From NCBI GenBank assembly GCA_964371865.1, contig CAYJOR010000022.1:1-40303 (forward strand): a stretch of DNA of 40,303 bases, written 5' to 3'. The position numbers were made by a program, and so were the translations under genes. Origin of the DNA: CAYJAZ01 sp964371865 (GTDB taxonomy: Bacteria; Desulfobacterota; Desulfovibrionia; Desulfovibrionales; Desulfovibrionaceae). The first letter of the stretch is position 1. Every line of letters begins with the position of its first letter. Below, piece by piece: positions 7,377 through 14,952 of the stretch. The notes under the pieces are model-generated. The model was not told the DNA's origin and searched no databases. It saw only the letters and a list, made by a program, of their open reading frames with translations.

Positions 7377-8798
7377 CTAATTTTTTATTTCTTTTAGTTT
7401 TCTATGTAAATAAGAACGCTCAAGCCCCACAAGCTCAGAAAGTTTAGATATATTATTTCCTGCTTCTTCAAGTTTTTGTTCTAAATACCACAGTTCAAAT
7501 TCTGTTTTTGCGCTTTTGTAGTCAAGACTTAGAAAGCGTGTAGCAAAACCATTACTATTAGTAGAGTTAACAAAAGAATTGTTTTGACACTCAGGAATTG
7601 ATATCAAAGAAGCAAGCATAGGAGGTTCTATTAGGGTATGCGGGTATAAAATAGAAACTTGTTCAAGTAAATGCTTGAGTTCCCGCACATTCCCTCTCCA
7701 ATGAGCTTTTTGTAGAGCTTCAAGACTTGCCTGAGAAAAAAGTGGTGCCGGTACACCTGATTCTTTTTGCATCACCTGAGATAGTGCTGTTATAAGCAAT
7801 GGAATATCTGCGGCTCTTTCTCGTAATGGCGGTAATTGTAGAGGAAATCCACGTAACCTATAAAATAAGTCCGAACGAAAAGCACCTTCATTCATTGCCT
7901 GTTCTAAGTCTTTATTTGTAGCTGCTATGATACGAACATTTACTTCTATTGTTTTATTTCCACCGACTTTTTCAAACTTTTGCTCTTGCAGAATTCTTAA
8001 TATTTTTGCTTGAGTTTTAAGGCTCATATCACCGATTTCATCTAGAAAAAGAGTCCCTTTATCAGCAAGTTCAAACTTACCTACTCTGTTTTCAGCACCC
8101 GTGAAAGAACCTTTTTCATGCCCAAAAAGTTCAGACTCAATCAGTTCTTCTGGAATTGCCGCACAGTTTACAGCTATAAAAGCCTTGTCTGCTCTTTGGC
8201 TTGCATTATGTATTGCTTGTGCCGCAAGCTCTTTTCCTGTTCCGTTTTCGCCAGTTATAAGTACAGAAACCGACGTTGGCGCAACCGATGCTAACGCAGA
8301 TTTAAATGCTTGCATTACCGGTGAATTACCGACTAAAGTCTCACTTGTTTTATGTGAAGCAAGTTCATTTTTCAATGCTTCATTTTCAAATTTCAAGCCC
8401 TCAAACTCTAAAGCATGACTCACTGTATTAATAACAGCATCGAGCGCAAGAGGTTTTTCTATAAAATCAAAAGCTCCATATTTTAATGCAGTTACGGCAG
8501 TTTCTATTGTGCCATGACCTGAAATCATCACAATTGGAATATCTTTAAGTTCCGCTATTGCTTTGATATGTTGAAGAAGTACAAGTCCATCATTAAATTC
8601 ATTTTTTTCAGCATTAGATGCACCTGAAAGCCAAATATCTAGTATGACAAGATTAAAAGTTTCAGACTTTAAAAGATTAAGAGCTTCATTCCCATCAACA
8701 GCAAGTTTTACCTCATATCCTTCGTCTTCCAAAATACCTTGTAGGGAAAAGCGTATTCCTTGTTCATCATCAACTATAAGTATTTGTCTTTTCTTCAT
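7377..8798 (-). CDS. ntrX: Sigma54-dependent response regulator, NtrX-like
   Basis: A 473-residue two-component activator. Residues 1-125 are a receiver domain with acidic pocket D10-D11 and phosphoacceptor D54 in VILDIWLSG; the longer loop after it is an NtrX trait. Residues about 155-400 are the AAA+ sigma54-activation domain: Walker A GENGTGKE at 183-190, GSFTGA (230-235) in place of the canonical GAFTGA loop, and Walker B GTLFLDEI (248-255). The C-terminus is a Fis-type helix-turn-helix ending ERSYLHRKLKEI, very NtrX-like. It should activate sigma54 promoters when phosphorylated. No sensor kinase lies next to it in this window. Targets are unknown. It has its own promoter and is convergent with dnaK. 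Confidence 0.87.
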   Translation of the reverse strand: MKKRQILIVDDEQGIRFSLQGILEDEGYEVKLAVDGNEALNLLKSETFNLVILDIWLSGASNAEKNEFNDGLVLLQHIKAIAELKDIPIVMISGHGTIETAVTALKYGAFDFIEKPLALDAVINTVSHALEFEGLKFENEALKNELASHKTSETLVGNSPVMQAFKSALASVAPTSVSVLITGENGTGKELAAQAIHNASQRADKAFIAVNCAAIPEELIESELFGHEKGSFTGAENRVGKFELADKGTLFLDEIGDMSLKTQAKILRILQEQKFEKVGGNKTIEVNVRIIAATNKDLEQAMNEGAFRSDLFYRLRGFPLQLPPLRERAADIPLLITALSQVMQKESGVPAPLFSQASLEALQKAHWRGNVRELKHLLEQVSILYPHTLIEPPMLASLISIPECQNNSFVNSTNSNGFATRFLSLDYKSAKTEFELWYLEQKLEEAGNNISKLSELVGLERSYLHRKLKEIKN

Positions 8799-8851
8799 AC
8801 TCTACTCTTTTCATCTTTTATTTTTTCTACCATGAAAGCAAGCTATAAAGC

Positions 8852-8880
8852 ATTCTACTCTAAATATAAATAAAGTTCAA
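8852..8880 (-). promoter_or_regulatory. Sigma70-type promoter of the ntrX-like gene
   Basis: On the minus strand, TTGAAC (8880-8875), a 17-bp spacer and TAGAAT (8857-8852). It is about 55 bp upstream of the start codon at 8798. Confidence 0.75.
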
Positions 8881-8944
8881 GGTGTTGCGTATGCTCTTGC
8901 TTGATGCACTATCTTCTAAAAAAATGGGTATAAATATACGCAAA

Positions 8945-8990
8945 GAAGGGGAAAACCCCACCTTTATAAAGATGTGGTTTTCCCCCTCTC
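8945..8990 (-). terminator. Hairpin after pheT
   Basis: GGGGAAAACC (8948-8957) pairs with GGTTTTCCCC (8976-8985), with a partly paired interior closing on an AT-rich loop. It begins about 30 bases after the pheT stop. The T-run on the minus strand is weak (TTCTTT). It is the cleanest example of the GGGGAAAACC hairpin family. Confidence 0.7.
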
Positions 8991-9015
8991 TCGAATAATT
9001 AATAAGAATAAAACT

Positions 9016-11451
9016 CTATACTCTAACTGATAGTTTCTCGGTTAGGGTTTTAACGAGTTTTTCACGCTCTTTATCAACATCTGCATCAACAAGAGTTTTC
9101 TCTGCTGAGCGGAAAGTTAATCTAAAGGTGAGGTTATGTTCTTCACTGTCTTTTGATGGAAGATAGAGGTCATGCAGTTCAACATTCTCAAGGAGTTTAG
9201 TTTTTGCATTTTTAAGAGTGTCAACTATATCTTTCATTGCAAGGCTGCGAGGAGCAATAACTGTGATATCACGACGAACCGGTGGATATACTGGTAAGCT
9301 TTTGAACTGAATGGTATTTTTAGCTGCAAGTCCACGAAGAGCACAGAGGTTGATTTCAGCATACCATACGTGCTCACGAGCGTTGTAATGGTCAGCGATT
9401 TCAGGTTTTATGCGTCCCATAACTGCAACAACATCACCCGCATCAGAAAGAGGAGAACCACCGAGAGTGATTTTTACCGCAGGGCTCATGTATGGATGAT
9501 TACTTACTTTTTCCATTTGTGGTAAAGGAAGATTGAGGAAGTTATGGAAGAATGTTTCTACTATACCTTTAAGGTCAGCATATTCAAACAAGTCTTCACT
9601 ATAGCTAGGGTGCGGGAAGTGTGAATAGCGTTCGCCTGTAAGTAAAATTCCCATTCTACGTGTTTCGTGAACGGTGGTTTCGCTTTTAGGATCTTGAACA
9701 AAGGATTGTGCCAATTCAAATAATTTGAGAGAGGTATTTCCTTGTCCCATATTCACTTTTAGTGCATTAAGCAAGCCCGGTACTAAGTCAGTACGTAACA
9801 CGTTTTGATCTGCACTGAGTGGGTTTGCAATACCAACACGATGTTCTTTTGCAATGTTGAGACGATCTAAGTCTTCATGTCCTACAAAGCTATAGCACAC
9901 ACATTCATTAAGTCCCATACCAGCCATAAAATGACGGAGTCTTACTAAGAATGGGTGACGAGTTTCGAGCTTTCCACACTGTTGCAAGTCTTTAAGAACA
10001 GGTGGGAAAGTTTCAATAATATTATCAACACCGTAGCAACGGATAACTTCTTCAGCAAGGTCAGCTTGCCTTGAAAGGTCAGCGCGCCAAGTTGGAGCTG
10101 TTACAGACCAGTTATCTTCATTACTTTTTTCAATTTTACAGCCAAGACCCATAAAAGTATTTTCACAAAATTCTCTTGAAATTTCAATACCTAATAAGTC
10201 TATACAGCGTGGATAGCTGAATGCAATTGTTTGAGCTTGCGCAGTTGTTTTTTCAGTTTTAAGAACAGTTGATCTACAGCTTGCACCGGTGAGCTCTTGA
10301 ATAAGATACGCACAACGATCACGTGCAATATCAACCATTTCAGGATCCACACCACGTTCAAAACGATAAGATGCTTCACTGGAAAGAGCAAGTCTACGTG
10401 CTGTTTTTCTGATGAGTGAAGGATTAAATACTGCAGCTTCAAGAAAAATACTTGTTGTGGATTCTGTTGTTTCTGAGTTTAATCCACCCATTACACCACC
10501 AAGACCAATAGTCTTAGTTTTATCAGCAATGAGGATATCATTTTCTTTTAATGCACGTTCTTGAGAATCAAGAGTTGTGTATTTATCGCCGTCCTTAGCA
10601 GATACTACACAAACAGTATCACCTTCGATTGCAGCTTTATCAAATGAATGTAATGGGATACCAAGTTCCATAAGAACATAGTTTGTTGCATCAACCACGT
10701 TAGAGATTGCACGCACGCCAACTGCATTCAAGCGATATTTTACCCAAGCAGGAGATTCGCCTACTTTTGGATTATCTAAAATTCTACCTGTATAATATGG
10801 TGAAAGACTTGCATCAACATCAAGTTTGAGTTCTACAGGAGTATCTTCAACTTTAAGTTCACATTTTGGCATTGTGAGTGGCAAGTCAAAAGCAAGCGCA
10901 ACTTCACGAGCAAAACCAAGAACAGATAAGCAATCTGAACGGTTAGGAGTAATACCAATTTCAAGAACTTCTTTATCGAGGTTGAGAGCATCAACAAGTT
11001 TAGCACCAACTACAAGTTTATCTTGTGGTAGTATATCATTCAAAACCATGATACCTTTGTGATCTTCAGAGAGTTTTAATTCTCTTTCTGAACATATCAT
11101 ACCGCTGGATTCAACGTTTCTGAGTTTTGCTTTTTTGATTTTCAAACCTTCAGGCATTGTTGTGCCAACGGTTGCAACAGGCACATATTGCCCTGCTCCA
11201 ACATTTGGTGCGCCACAAACGATTTGAAGAAGTTCTTCTGCGCCAATATCTACGCTACAAACAGAAAGCTTATCTGCTTCGGGGTGTTTATTACACTCTT
11301 TAACATACCCGATAACAATAGGCTCTATTGCTTTGTAAGGCTCTATAATATTTTCCAATTCTAAGCCAAGCATAGTAAGTTTTGCGCCAAGCTCTGCTGC
11401 TGTACCTTCATAAGGCACAAATTCTTTTAACCAAGCAAGGGAAAGTAGCAT
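9016..11451 (-). CDS. pheT: Phenylalanine-tRNA ligase beta subunit
   Basis: Beta chain of the (alpha-beta)2 Phe-tRNA synthetase. At 811 residues it is full length. An N-terminal class II beta start (MLLSLAWLKEFVPY) is followed by the EMAP/tRNA-binding-like domain around residues 40-150 (VIGYVKECNKHPEADKLSVC). The B3/B4 editing region contains the conserved SEASYRFERGVD. The C-terminal ferredoxin-fold anticodon-binding domain contains LPVYPPVRRDIT. The Shine-Dalgarno AGGA is seven bases from the ATG. It is the last gene of the minus-strand rpmI-rplT-pheS-ackA-pheT array, separated from pheS by ackA rather than following it directly, as is usual. Confidence 0.97.
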   Translation of the reverse strand: MLLSLAWLKEFVPYEGTAAELGAKLTMLGLELENIIEPYKAIEPIVIGYVKECNKHPEADKLSVCSVDIGAEELLQIVCGAPNVGAGQYVPVATVGTTMPEGLKIKKAKLRNVESSGMICSERELKLSEDHKGIMVLNDILPQDKLVVGAKLVDALNLDKEVLEIGITPNRSDCLSVLGFAREVALAFDLPLTMPKCELKVEDTPVELKLDVDASLSPYYTGRILDNPKVGESPAWVKYRLNAVGVRAISNVVDATNYVLMELGIPLHSFDKAAIEGDTVCVVSAKDGDKYTTLDSQERALKENDILIADKTKTIGLGGVMGGLNSETTESTTSIFLEAAVFNPSLIRKTARRLALSSEASYRFERGVDPEMVDIARDRCAYLIQELTGASCRSTVLKTEKTTAQAQTIAFSYPRCIDLLGIEISREFCENTFMGLGCKIEKSNEDNWSVTAPTWRADLSRQADLAEEVIRCYGVDNIIETFPPVLKDLQQCGKLETRHPFLVRLRHFMAGMGLNECVCYSFVGHEDLDRLNIAKEHRVGIANPLSADQNVLRTDLVPGLLNALKVNMGQGNTSLKLFELAQSFVQDPKSETTVHETRRMGILLTGERYSHFPHPSYSEDLFEYADLKGIVETFFHNFLNLPLPQMEKVSNHPYMSPAVKITLGGSPLSDAGDVVAVMGRIKPEIADHYNAREHVWYAEINLCALRGLAAKNTIQFKSLPVYPPVRRDITVIAPRSLAMKDIVDTLKNAKTKLLENVELHDLYLPSKDSEEHNLTFRLTFRSAEKTLVDADVDKEREKLVKTLTEKLSVRV

Positions 11452-11470
11452 ATAAAAATCCTATTAATAG

Positions 11471-11515
11471 CTTAGTTTGTAAAGTAAAATCTATAGTTCT
11501 ACCATACAAACTAAG
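11471..11515 (-). repeat. Hairpin between ackA and pheT
   Basis: CTTAGTTTGTA (11471-11481) and TACAAACTAAG (11505-11515) are perfect 11-bp inverted repeats around a 23-nt loop. They fill most of the 73-bp gap between the ackA stop and the pheT start. There is no T-run, so it looks more like an RNA processing, stability or regulatory stem than a terminator. Confidence 0.65.
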
Positions 11516-11524
11516 TAATTTTAT

Positions 11525-12727
11525 TTATTTAGAAAGAATTCTTTGTGTTGTTAAAGCAATTTCCAACTCTTCGTTTGTTGGGAAAATAACAACCGGAATT
11601 TTTGATGCAGGAGTTGAGATTACTCTTGGATCACCGCTACGTTTAAGGTTTTCTTCTTGGTTTAGTTCAATACCAACATAAGAAAGATTTGCTGTTACAC
11701 CTTGACGTACAAATTCATCATTTTCACCAATTCCACCTGTAAATACTAGAGCATCAATGCCATCAAGTTCAAGCATGTATGCACCAACATATTTACGGAT
11801 TCTTTGAACAAGCATTTGGAACGCTAATTCTGCATCTTCATTGCCTTCTTCTCTTGCTGCGTGTAAATCTCTCATATCGCTCATTTCGCAAACGCCGAGA
11901 AGACCTGATTTTTTATTAAGGAGGTTATCCATTTCTTCAGCAGAAAGACCTTCGTTTTTCATAAGGAAAAGAACTAATGCAGGATCAATATCACCACAAC
12001 GAGTTCCCATCATCAAACCTTCAAGTGGAGTAAGACCCATTGTAGTATTTACGCATTTACCGTTTTTAACTGCTGACATTGAACAGCCGTTACCAAGGTG
12101 ACAAACAATAAGTTTACAATCTTCAGTTGATTTTCCAAGGAATTTAGTTGCTTCACGAGAAACATACTGGTGTGATGTTCCGTGGAAACCATAACGACGG
12201 ATATTATATTTTTCTGAAAGAGCTTTAGGGATTGGATAAGTATATACAGGTTTTTCCATTGTTGAGTGGAAACCGGTATCAAATACTGCTACCGCAGGAA
12301 CACCCGGAAGAAGTTCTTCTACTACGTCAATACCTGTAAGGTTTGCAGGAATGTGAAGAGGCCCTAAAGGTTCGTATTCTTTAATAGTTGCTTTAACTTC
12401 ATCAGTTACAACTGCTTCTTTTAAGCTACCACCAAGTAATACACGGTGGCCAGTAGCTGAAATTTCGCTTAAATCTGCAATCACGCCTTTTTCAGGATTG
12501 GTAAGCATTGCCATAACTTCAAGCATACCATCTTTATGACTAGCAAAAGGTTTTTCTACTTTAATTTTTTCTTCGTTAGCAGTATCTGGAAAACGTTTGA
12601 AAACTAAAGTTCCCATTGATTGACCAATACGCTCAACTAAACCTGAGCAAAGTGGTGCATTTGTTGCCATGTCTAACAATTGATACTTAAATGATGAAGA
12701 GCCGGCGTTAATAACTAATATTTTCAT
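11525..12727 (-). CDS. ackA: Acetate kinase
   Basis: Interconverts acetyl phosphate and acetate with ADP/ATP, giving substrate-level ATP formation. The 400-residue length is typical. The N-terminus ILVINAGSSSFKYQLLD is the acetokinase signature (phosphate-binding AGSSS). Also present are RRYGFHGTSHQYVS with the conserved HGTSH, GNGCSMSAVKNGK, and GLMMGTRCGDIDPAL. The C-terminal half carries ALVFTGGIGEN. The Shine-Dalgarno AAAGGAT precedes the ATG. It sits between pheS (35-bp gap) and pheT (73-bp gap), all on the same strand, so it is likely cotranscribed with them. No pta is adjacent in the window. In an organism that oxidises lactate to acetate (see the lut genes) this enzyme would be central. 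Confidence 0.97.
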   Translation of the reverse strand: MKILVINAGSSSFKYQLLDMATNAPLCSGLVERIGQSMGTLVFKRFPDTANEEKIKVEKPFASHKDGMLEVMAMLTNPEKGVIADLSEISATGHRVLLGGSLKEAVVTDEVKATIKEYEPLGPLHIPANLTGIDVVEELLPGVPAVAVFDTGFHSTMEKPVYTYPIPKALSEKYNIRRYGFHGTSHQYVSREATKFLGKSTEDCKLIVCHLGNGCSMSAVKNGKCVNTTMGLTPLEGLMMGTRCGDIDPALVLFLMKNEGLSAEEMDNLLNKKSGLLGVCEMSDMRDLHAAREEGNEDAELAFQMLVQRIRKYVGAYMLELDGIDALVFTGGIGENDEFVRQGVTANLSYVGIELNQEENLKRSGDPRVISTPASKIPVVIFPTNEELEIALTTQRILSK

Positions 12728-12762
12728 ATTTTATCCTTTTATAATATTTGGAATTATGAATC

Positions 12763-13824
12763 CTAGCTTCTACGCCAAGAATCACCTAATGAGAATTGAC
12801 TGAGGAAGCGTACATCGTTTTCAAAGTTCATACGTAAATCATTGATTCCGTATTTCAACATTGCAATACGTTCTACACCAAGACCAAAAGCAAAACCTGT
12901 TACTTCATCAGGATTATAGCCTACAGATTCAAACACCGCTGGGTCAACCATACCGGAGCCAAGAATTTCAAGCCAGCCGGTAGTTTTACAGATTCTGCAA
13001 GGTTCGCCGTCAACATGTCCTTCACCTTTACACTTCATACAAGTTACATCAACTTCCATGCTTGGTTCGGTAAATGGGAAGAATGATGGTCTGAAACGTG
13101 TTTGGGTTTCTTCGCCAAAAAGAGTTTTACACAATGCAGAAAGAATTCCACGCAAATGTGATAAAGAAATTTTTTCACCAACGATAAGTCCCTCTACTTG
13201 ATGGAACATTGGTGTATGGGTTACATCAGAATCTCTTCTATAAACTTTACCAGGTGCAATAACAGCTAAAGGCGGTTTACGCTCTTTCATTGCTCTTACT
13301 TGCATTGGAGAGGTGTGAGTTCTGAGTAATATTTTATCTGCAACAAACAAAGTATCTTGCATATCACGAGCTGGGTGATCATGTGGGAAGTTGAGAGTTT
13401 CAAAATTGTAATAATCTGTTTCAACTTCCGGCCCTACTACTGTATCAAAACCAAAGTCTTGAAGAACACGGCAGATATCTTCCATCACCAAGTTAATCGG
13501 GTGGATTGAGCCATGCCAAGGTTGTCTACCTTGAGTTGTATGGTCGAAGTTGTTTACAAACTCTTCTTCTTGTTTTTGTTGAAGTTCAGTTTTTTTTGTT
13601 TCGATAGCTTCGGTAATACGTACTTTTACAGCATTTACTGCTTGACCAAATTGAGGACGCTCTTCTTTTGGAAGTTCTTGCAATTTCGTCATAAGTTCAG
13701 CAATATGCCCCTTACGCCCTAAGTATTCAACGCGAAGCTTTTCAATTCCATCTAACGACAAAACCTGACCAAGCTCACTCTCGAGTGAAACAGTCAGGCT
13801 ATCAAGTTTTTCACGCAGGTTCAT
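12763..13824 (-). CDS. pheS: Phenylalanine-tRNA ligase alpha subunit
   Basis: Catalytic alpha chain of Phe-tRNA synthetase, 353 residues. An N-terminal coiled-coil tRNA arm (about residues 1-90) is followed by the class II catalytic core. Visible motifs include HPINLVMEDIC, FDTVVGPEVETDYYNFE, HTSPMQVRAM, the motif-2 region PGKVYRRDSDVTHTPMFHQVEG, and motif 3 GFAFGLGVERIAMLKYGI. A Cys-rich insertion, CMKCKGEG and CRICKTTGW, is present before LEILGSGMVDP; such CxxC pairs are known in some PheS proteins. AAAGGA is spaced well from the ATG. The gene starts only about 22 bases after a terminator-like hairpin downstream of rplT, so its expression probably depends on read-through of that hairpin or on a promoter inside rplT. 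Confidence 0.97.
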   Translation of the reverse strand: MNLREKLDSLTVSLESELGQVLSLDGIEKLRVEYLGRKGHIAELMTKLQELPKEERPQFGQAVNAVKVRITEAIETKKTELQQKQEEEFVNNFDHTTQGRQPWHGSIHPINLVMEDICRVLQDFGFDTVVGPEVETDYYNFETLNFPHDHPARDMQDTLFVADKILLRTHTSPMQVRAMKERKPPLAVIAPGKVYRRDSDVTHTPMFHQVEGLIVGEKISLSHLRGILSALCKTLFGEETQTRFRPSFFPFTEPSMEVDVTCMKCKGEGHVDGEPCRICKTTGWLEILGSGMVDPAVFESVGYNPDEVTGFAFGLGVERIAMLKYGINDLRMNFENDVRFLSQFSLGDSWRRS

Positions 13825-13845
13825 ACGTGTCCTTTAGCTAGTTTT

Positions 13846-13881
13846 AAAAAAGGTGGTAAAAGCTAAGTTTTACCACCTTTT
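13846..13881 (-). terminator. Terminator/attenuator between rplT and pheS
   Basis: A perfect 14-bp stem: AAAAGGTGGTAAAA (13848-13861) and TTTTACCACCTTTT (13868-13881) with a six-base loop. On the transcribed minus strand the stem is followed by TTTTTT (13851-13846). It lies 14 bases after the rplT stop and about 22 before the pheS start. There is no space for a promoter behind it, so it probably acts as a partial terminator or attenuator. Confidence 0.85.
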
Positions 13882-13895
13882 CGTTGTTCAAAAAA

Positions 13896-14246
13896 TTAAG
13901 CGTGTGCTTTTACTTGTTCTACAATTTGTGCAAAAGCTGCTTTATCTCTTACCGCGAGGTCAGCAAGAACTTTACGATTCAATTCGATGCCTGCTTTTTG
14001 CATTGCATTTACGAAACGTGAATAGCTCATACCGTGTTCACGAACTGCTGCGTTGATACGCATGATCCAAAGTTTACGGAACTCTCTTTTCTTAACTTTA
14101 CGATCACGGTATGCGTAGCATAATGAACGTTCTACAGCTTCTCTAGCTGTGCGGTATAATTTATGACGACCAGAGCGAAAACCTTTCGCCATATCCAAAT
14201 ACTTTTTGTGCCTACGATGAGCGGCAAGCCCTCTCTTTACACGCAT
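13896..14246 (-). CDS. rplT: 50S ribosomal protein L20
   Basis: Primary 23S rRNA-binding protein needed for early 50S assembly. The 116-residue length is exact for the family. The sequence MRVKRGLAAHRRHKKYLDMAKGF through RQLW-like REFRKLWIMRINAA and YSRFVNAMQKAGIELNRKVLADLAV is unmistakable. GGAGATACTCC immediately precedes the ATG. It follows rpmI with a 128-bp gap containing two inverted repeats. In other bacteria L20 represses its own operon by binding leader RNA, so those structures are candidates for such control. infC, the usual first gene of this operon, is absent upstream. Confidence 0.98.
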   Translation of the reverse strand: MRVKRGLAAHRRHKKYLDMAKGFRSGRHKLYRTAREAVERSLCYAYRDRKVKKREFRKLWIMRINAAVREHGMSYSRFVNAMQKAGIELNRKVLADLAVRDKAAFAQIVEQVKAHA

Positions 14247-14262
14247 GGAGTATCTCCTTTTT

Positions 14263-14346
14263 CATTCGACGAGGCGGAAGGTATGCCAGACGAATGTCTA
14301 AATATTACTAAAAAATTCTTAACCTAATATATATCTCTATATATTA
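14263..14346 (-). promoter_or_regulatory. Paired inverted repeats in the rpmI-rplT gap
   Basis: TAATATATA (14325-14333) and TATATATTA (14338-14346) form a perfect 9-bp stem with a four-base loop. Closer to rplT, CATTCG near 14263 and CGAATG near 14291 form a second, weaker stem enclosing a GC-rich loop. Possible L20-binding or processing structures; no function can be assigned from sequence alone. Confidence 0.4.
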
Positions 14347-14374
14347 ATGGTAAATTCAAACCTGAATGGGCTTA

Positions 14375-14572
14375 CTATGCGTAAGGCATCATTCTCTTTA
14401 CTGCTTTTTCGTTTGTGCTGTCTACAATAGCAGATTTACCGAGGCGCATTTTTCTTTTCGCATTCTTTTTTGTAAGAATGTGACGTAAGTTTTGTTTGCG
14501 ACGACGGAACTTACCGCTACCAGTAACTTCAAAACGTTTTGCTGCGCAACGACGTGTTTTAATCTTTGGCAT
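14375..14572 (-). CDS. rpmI: 50S ribosomal protein L35
   Basis: Small basic ribosomal protein of 65 residues starting MPKIKTRRCAAKRFEVTGSG and ending in KAVKRMMPYA. The middle is KFRRRKQNLRHILTKKNAKRKMRL. The frame is open 18 codons further upstream to 14626, but AAGGAG (14584-14579) is perfectly spaced for the ATG at 14572, and that extension has no L35 homology. It is the first recognisable gene of the minus-strand array; infC and thrS, which often precede it, are not here. A small stem-loop lies directly upstream of the ribosome binding site. Confidence 0.97.
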   Translation of the reverse strand: MPKIKTRRCAAKRFEVTGSGKFRRRKQNLRHILTKKNAKRKMRLGKSAIVDSTNEKAVKRMMPYA

Positions 14573-14591
14573 TGAGAGCTCCTTAAAAATT

Positions 14592-14609
14592 TCTCGACCT
14601 AAATCGAGA
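14592..14609 (-). promoter_or_regulatory. Stem-loop next to the rpmI ribosome binding site
   Basis: TCTCGA (14592-14597) and TCGAGA (14604-14609) pair around a six-base loop. The stem sits eight bases upstream of the AAGGAG of rpmI on the transcribed strand, a position suited to translational control (for example by L20). Short, so only suggestive. Confidence 0.4.
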
Positions 14610-14726
14610 TGAAATATCATCTGCACTATACGTGCGAACGACTTTTATTGCATACTTTTAATTTTAACACAAGCTTTTTTTTCATCCCTTATTATTTTTT
14701 ATAACTCAACATCGGCTTATATCGCC

Positions 14727-14755
14727 TTGATTTTTTAATTCTACTTCTATATACT
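14727..14755 (+). promoter_or_regulatory. Sigma70-type promoter of the small membrane protein/HD unit
   Basis: TTGATT (14727-14732), a 17-bp spacer, TATACT (14750-14755). The next start codon is at 14790. Confidence 0.75.
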
Positions 14756-14789
14756 CCGCTTGCCTTACAAATTTATATAGGAATTAATA

Positions 14790-14951
14790 ATGCTTGAACT
14801 TTTAAACTCTAAGTATGGAATATATATCATAACTGCCGGAATTTTCATCGGTCTTGGCTTTATCTTGAGATTTTTATTCGGCCCATCTGGCGTTTTTAAA
14901 GATAAAAATCTTACCTATGGCACTGACGAAAATAATAGCGAGCAAAAATAA
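14790..14951 (+). CDS. Small single-pass membrane protein, 53 residues
   Basis: A short open frame with a good Shine-Dalgarno (AGGA, 14779-14782) directly behind a strong promoter. It begins MLELLNSKYGIYIITAG and has one hydrophobic segment at about residues 9-30 (GIYIITAGIFIGLGFILRF), followed by a polar tail ending ENNSEQK. Topology is probably N-out/C-in, or a short C-terminal tail in the cytoplasm. The stop at 14949 is separated by a single base from the ATG of the HD-domain gene, suggesting translational coupling. I do not recognise the family; the arrangement suggests a membrane partner or anchor for the HD protein. Confidence 0.7.
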   Translation: MLELLNSKYGIYIITAGIFIGLGFILRFLFGPSGVFKDKNLTYGTDENNSEQK

Positions 14952-14952
14952 A

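Noticed and set aside
14917..14952. ATG at 14917 as start of the HD protein
   Set aside because: It overlaps the well-supported 53-residue gene in another frame; the start at 14953 directly follows that gene's stop.
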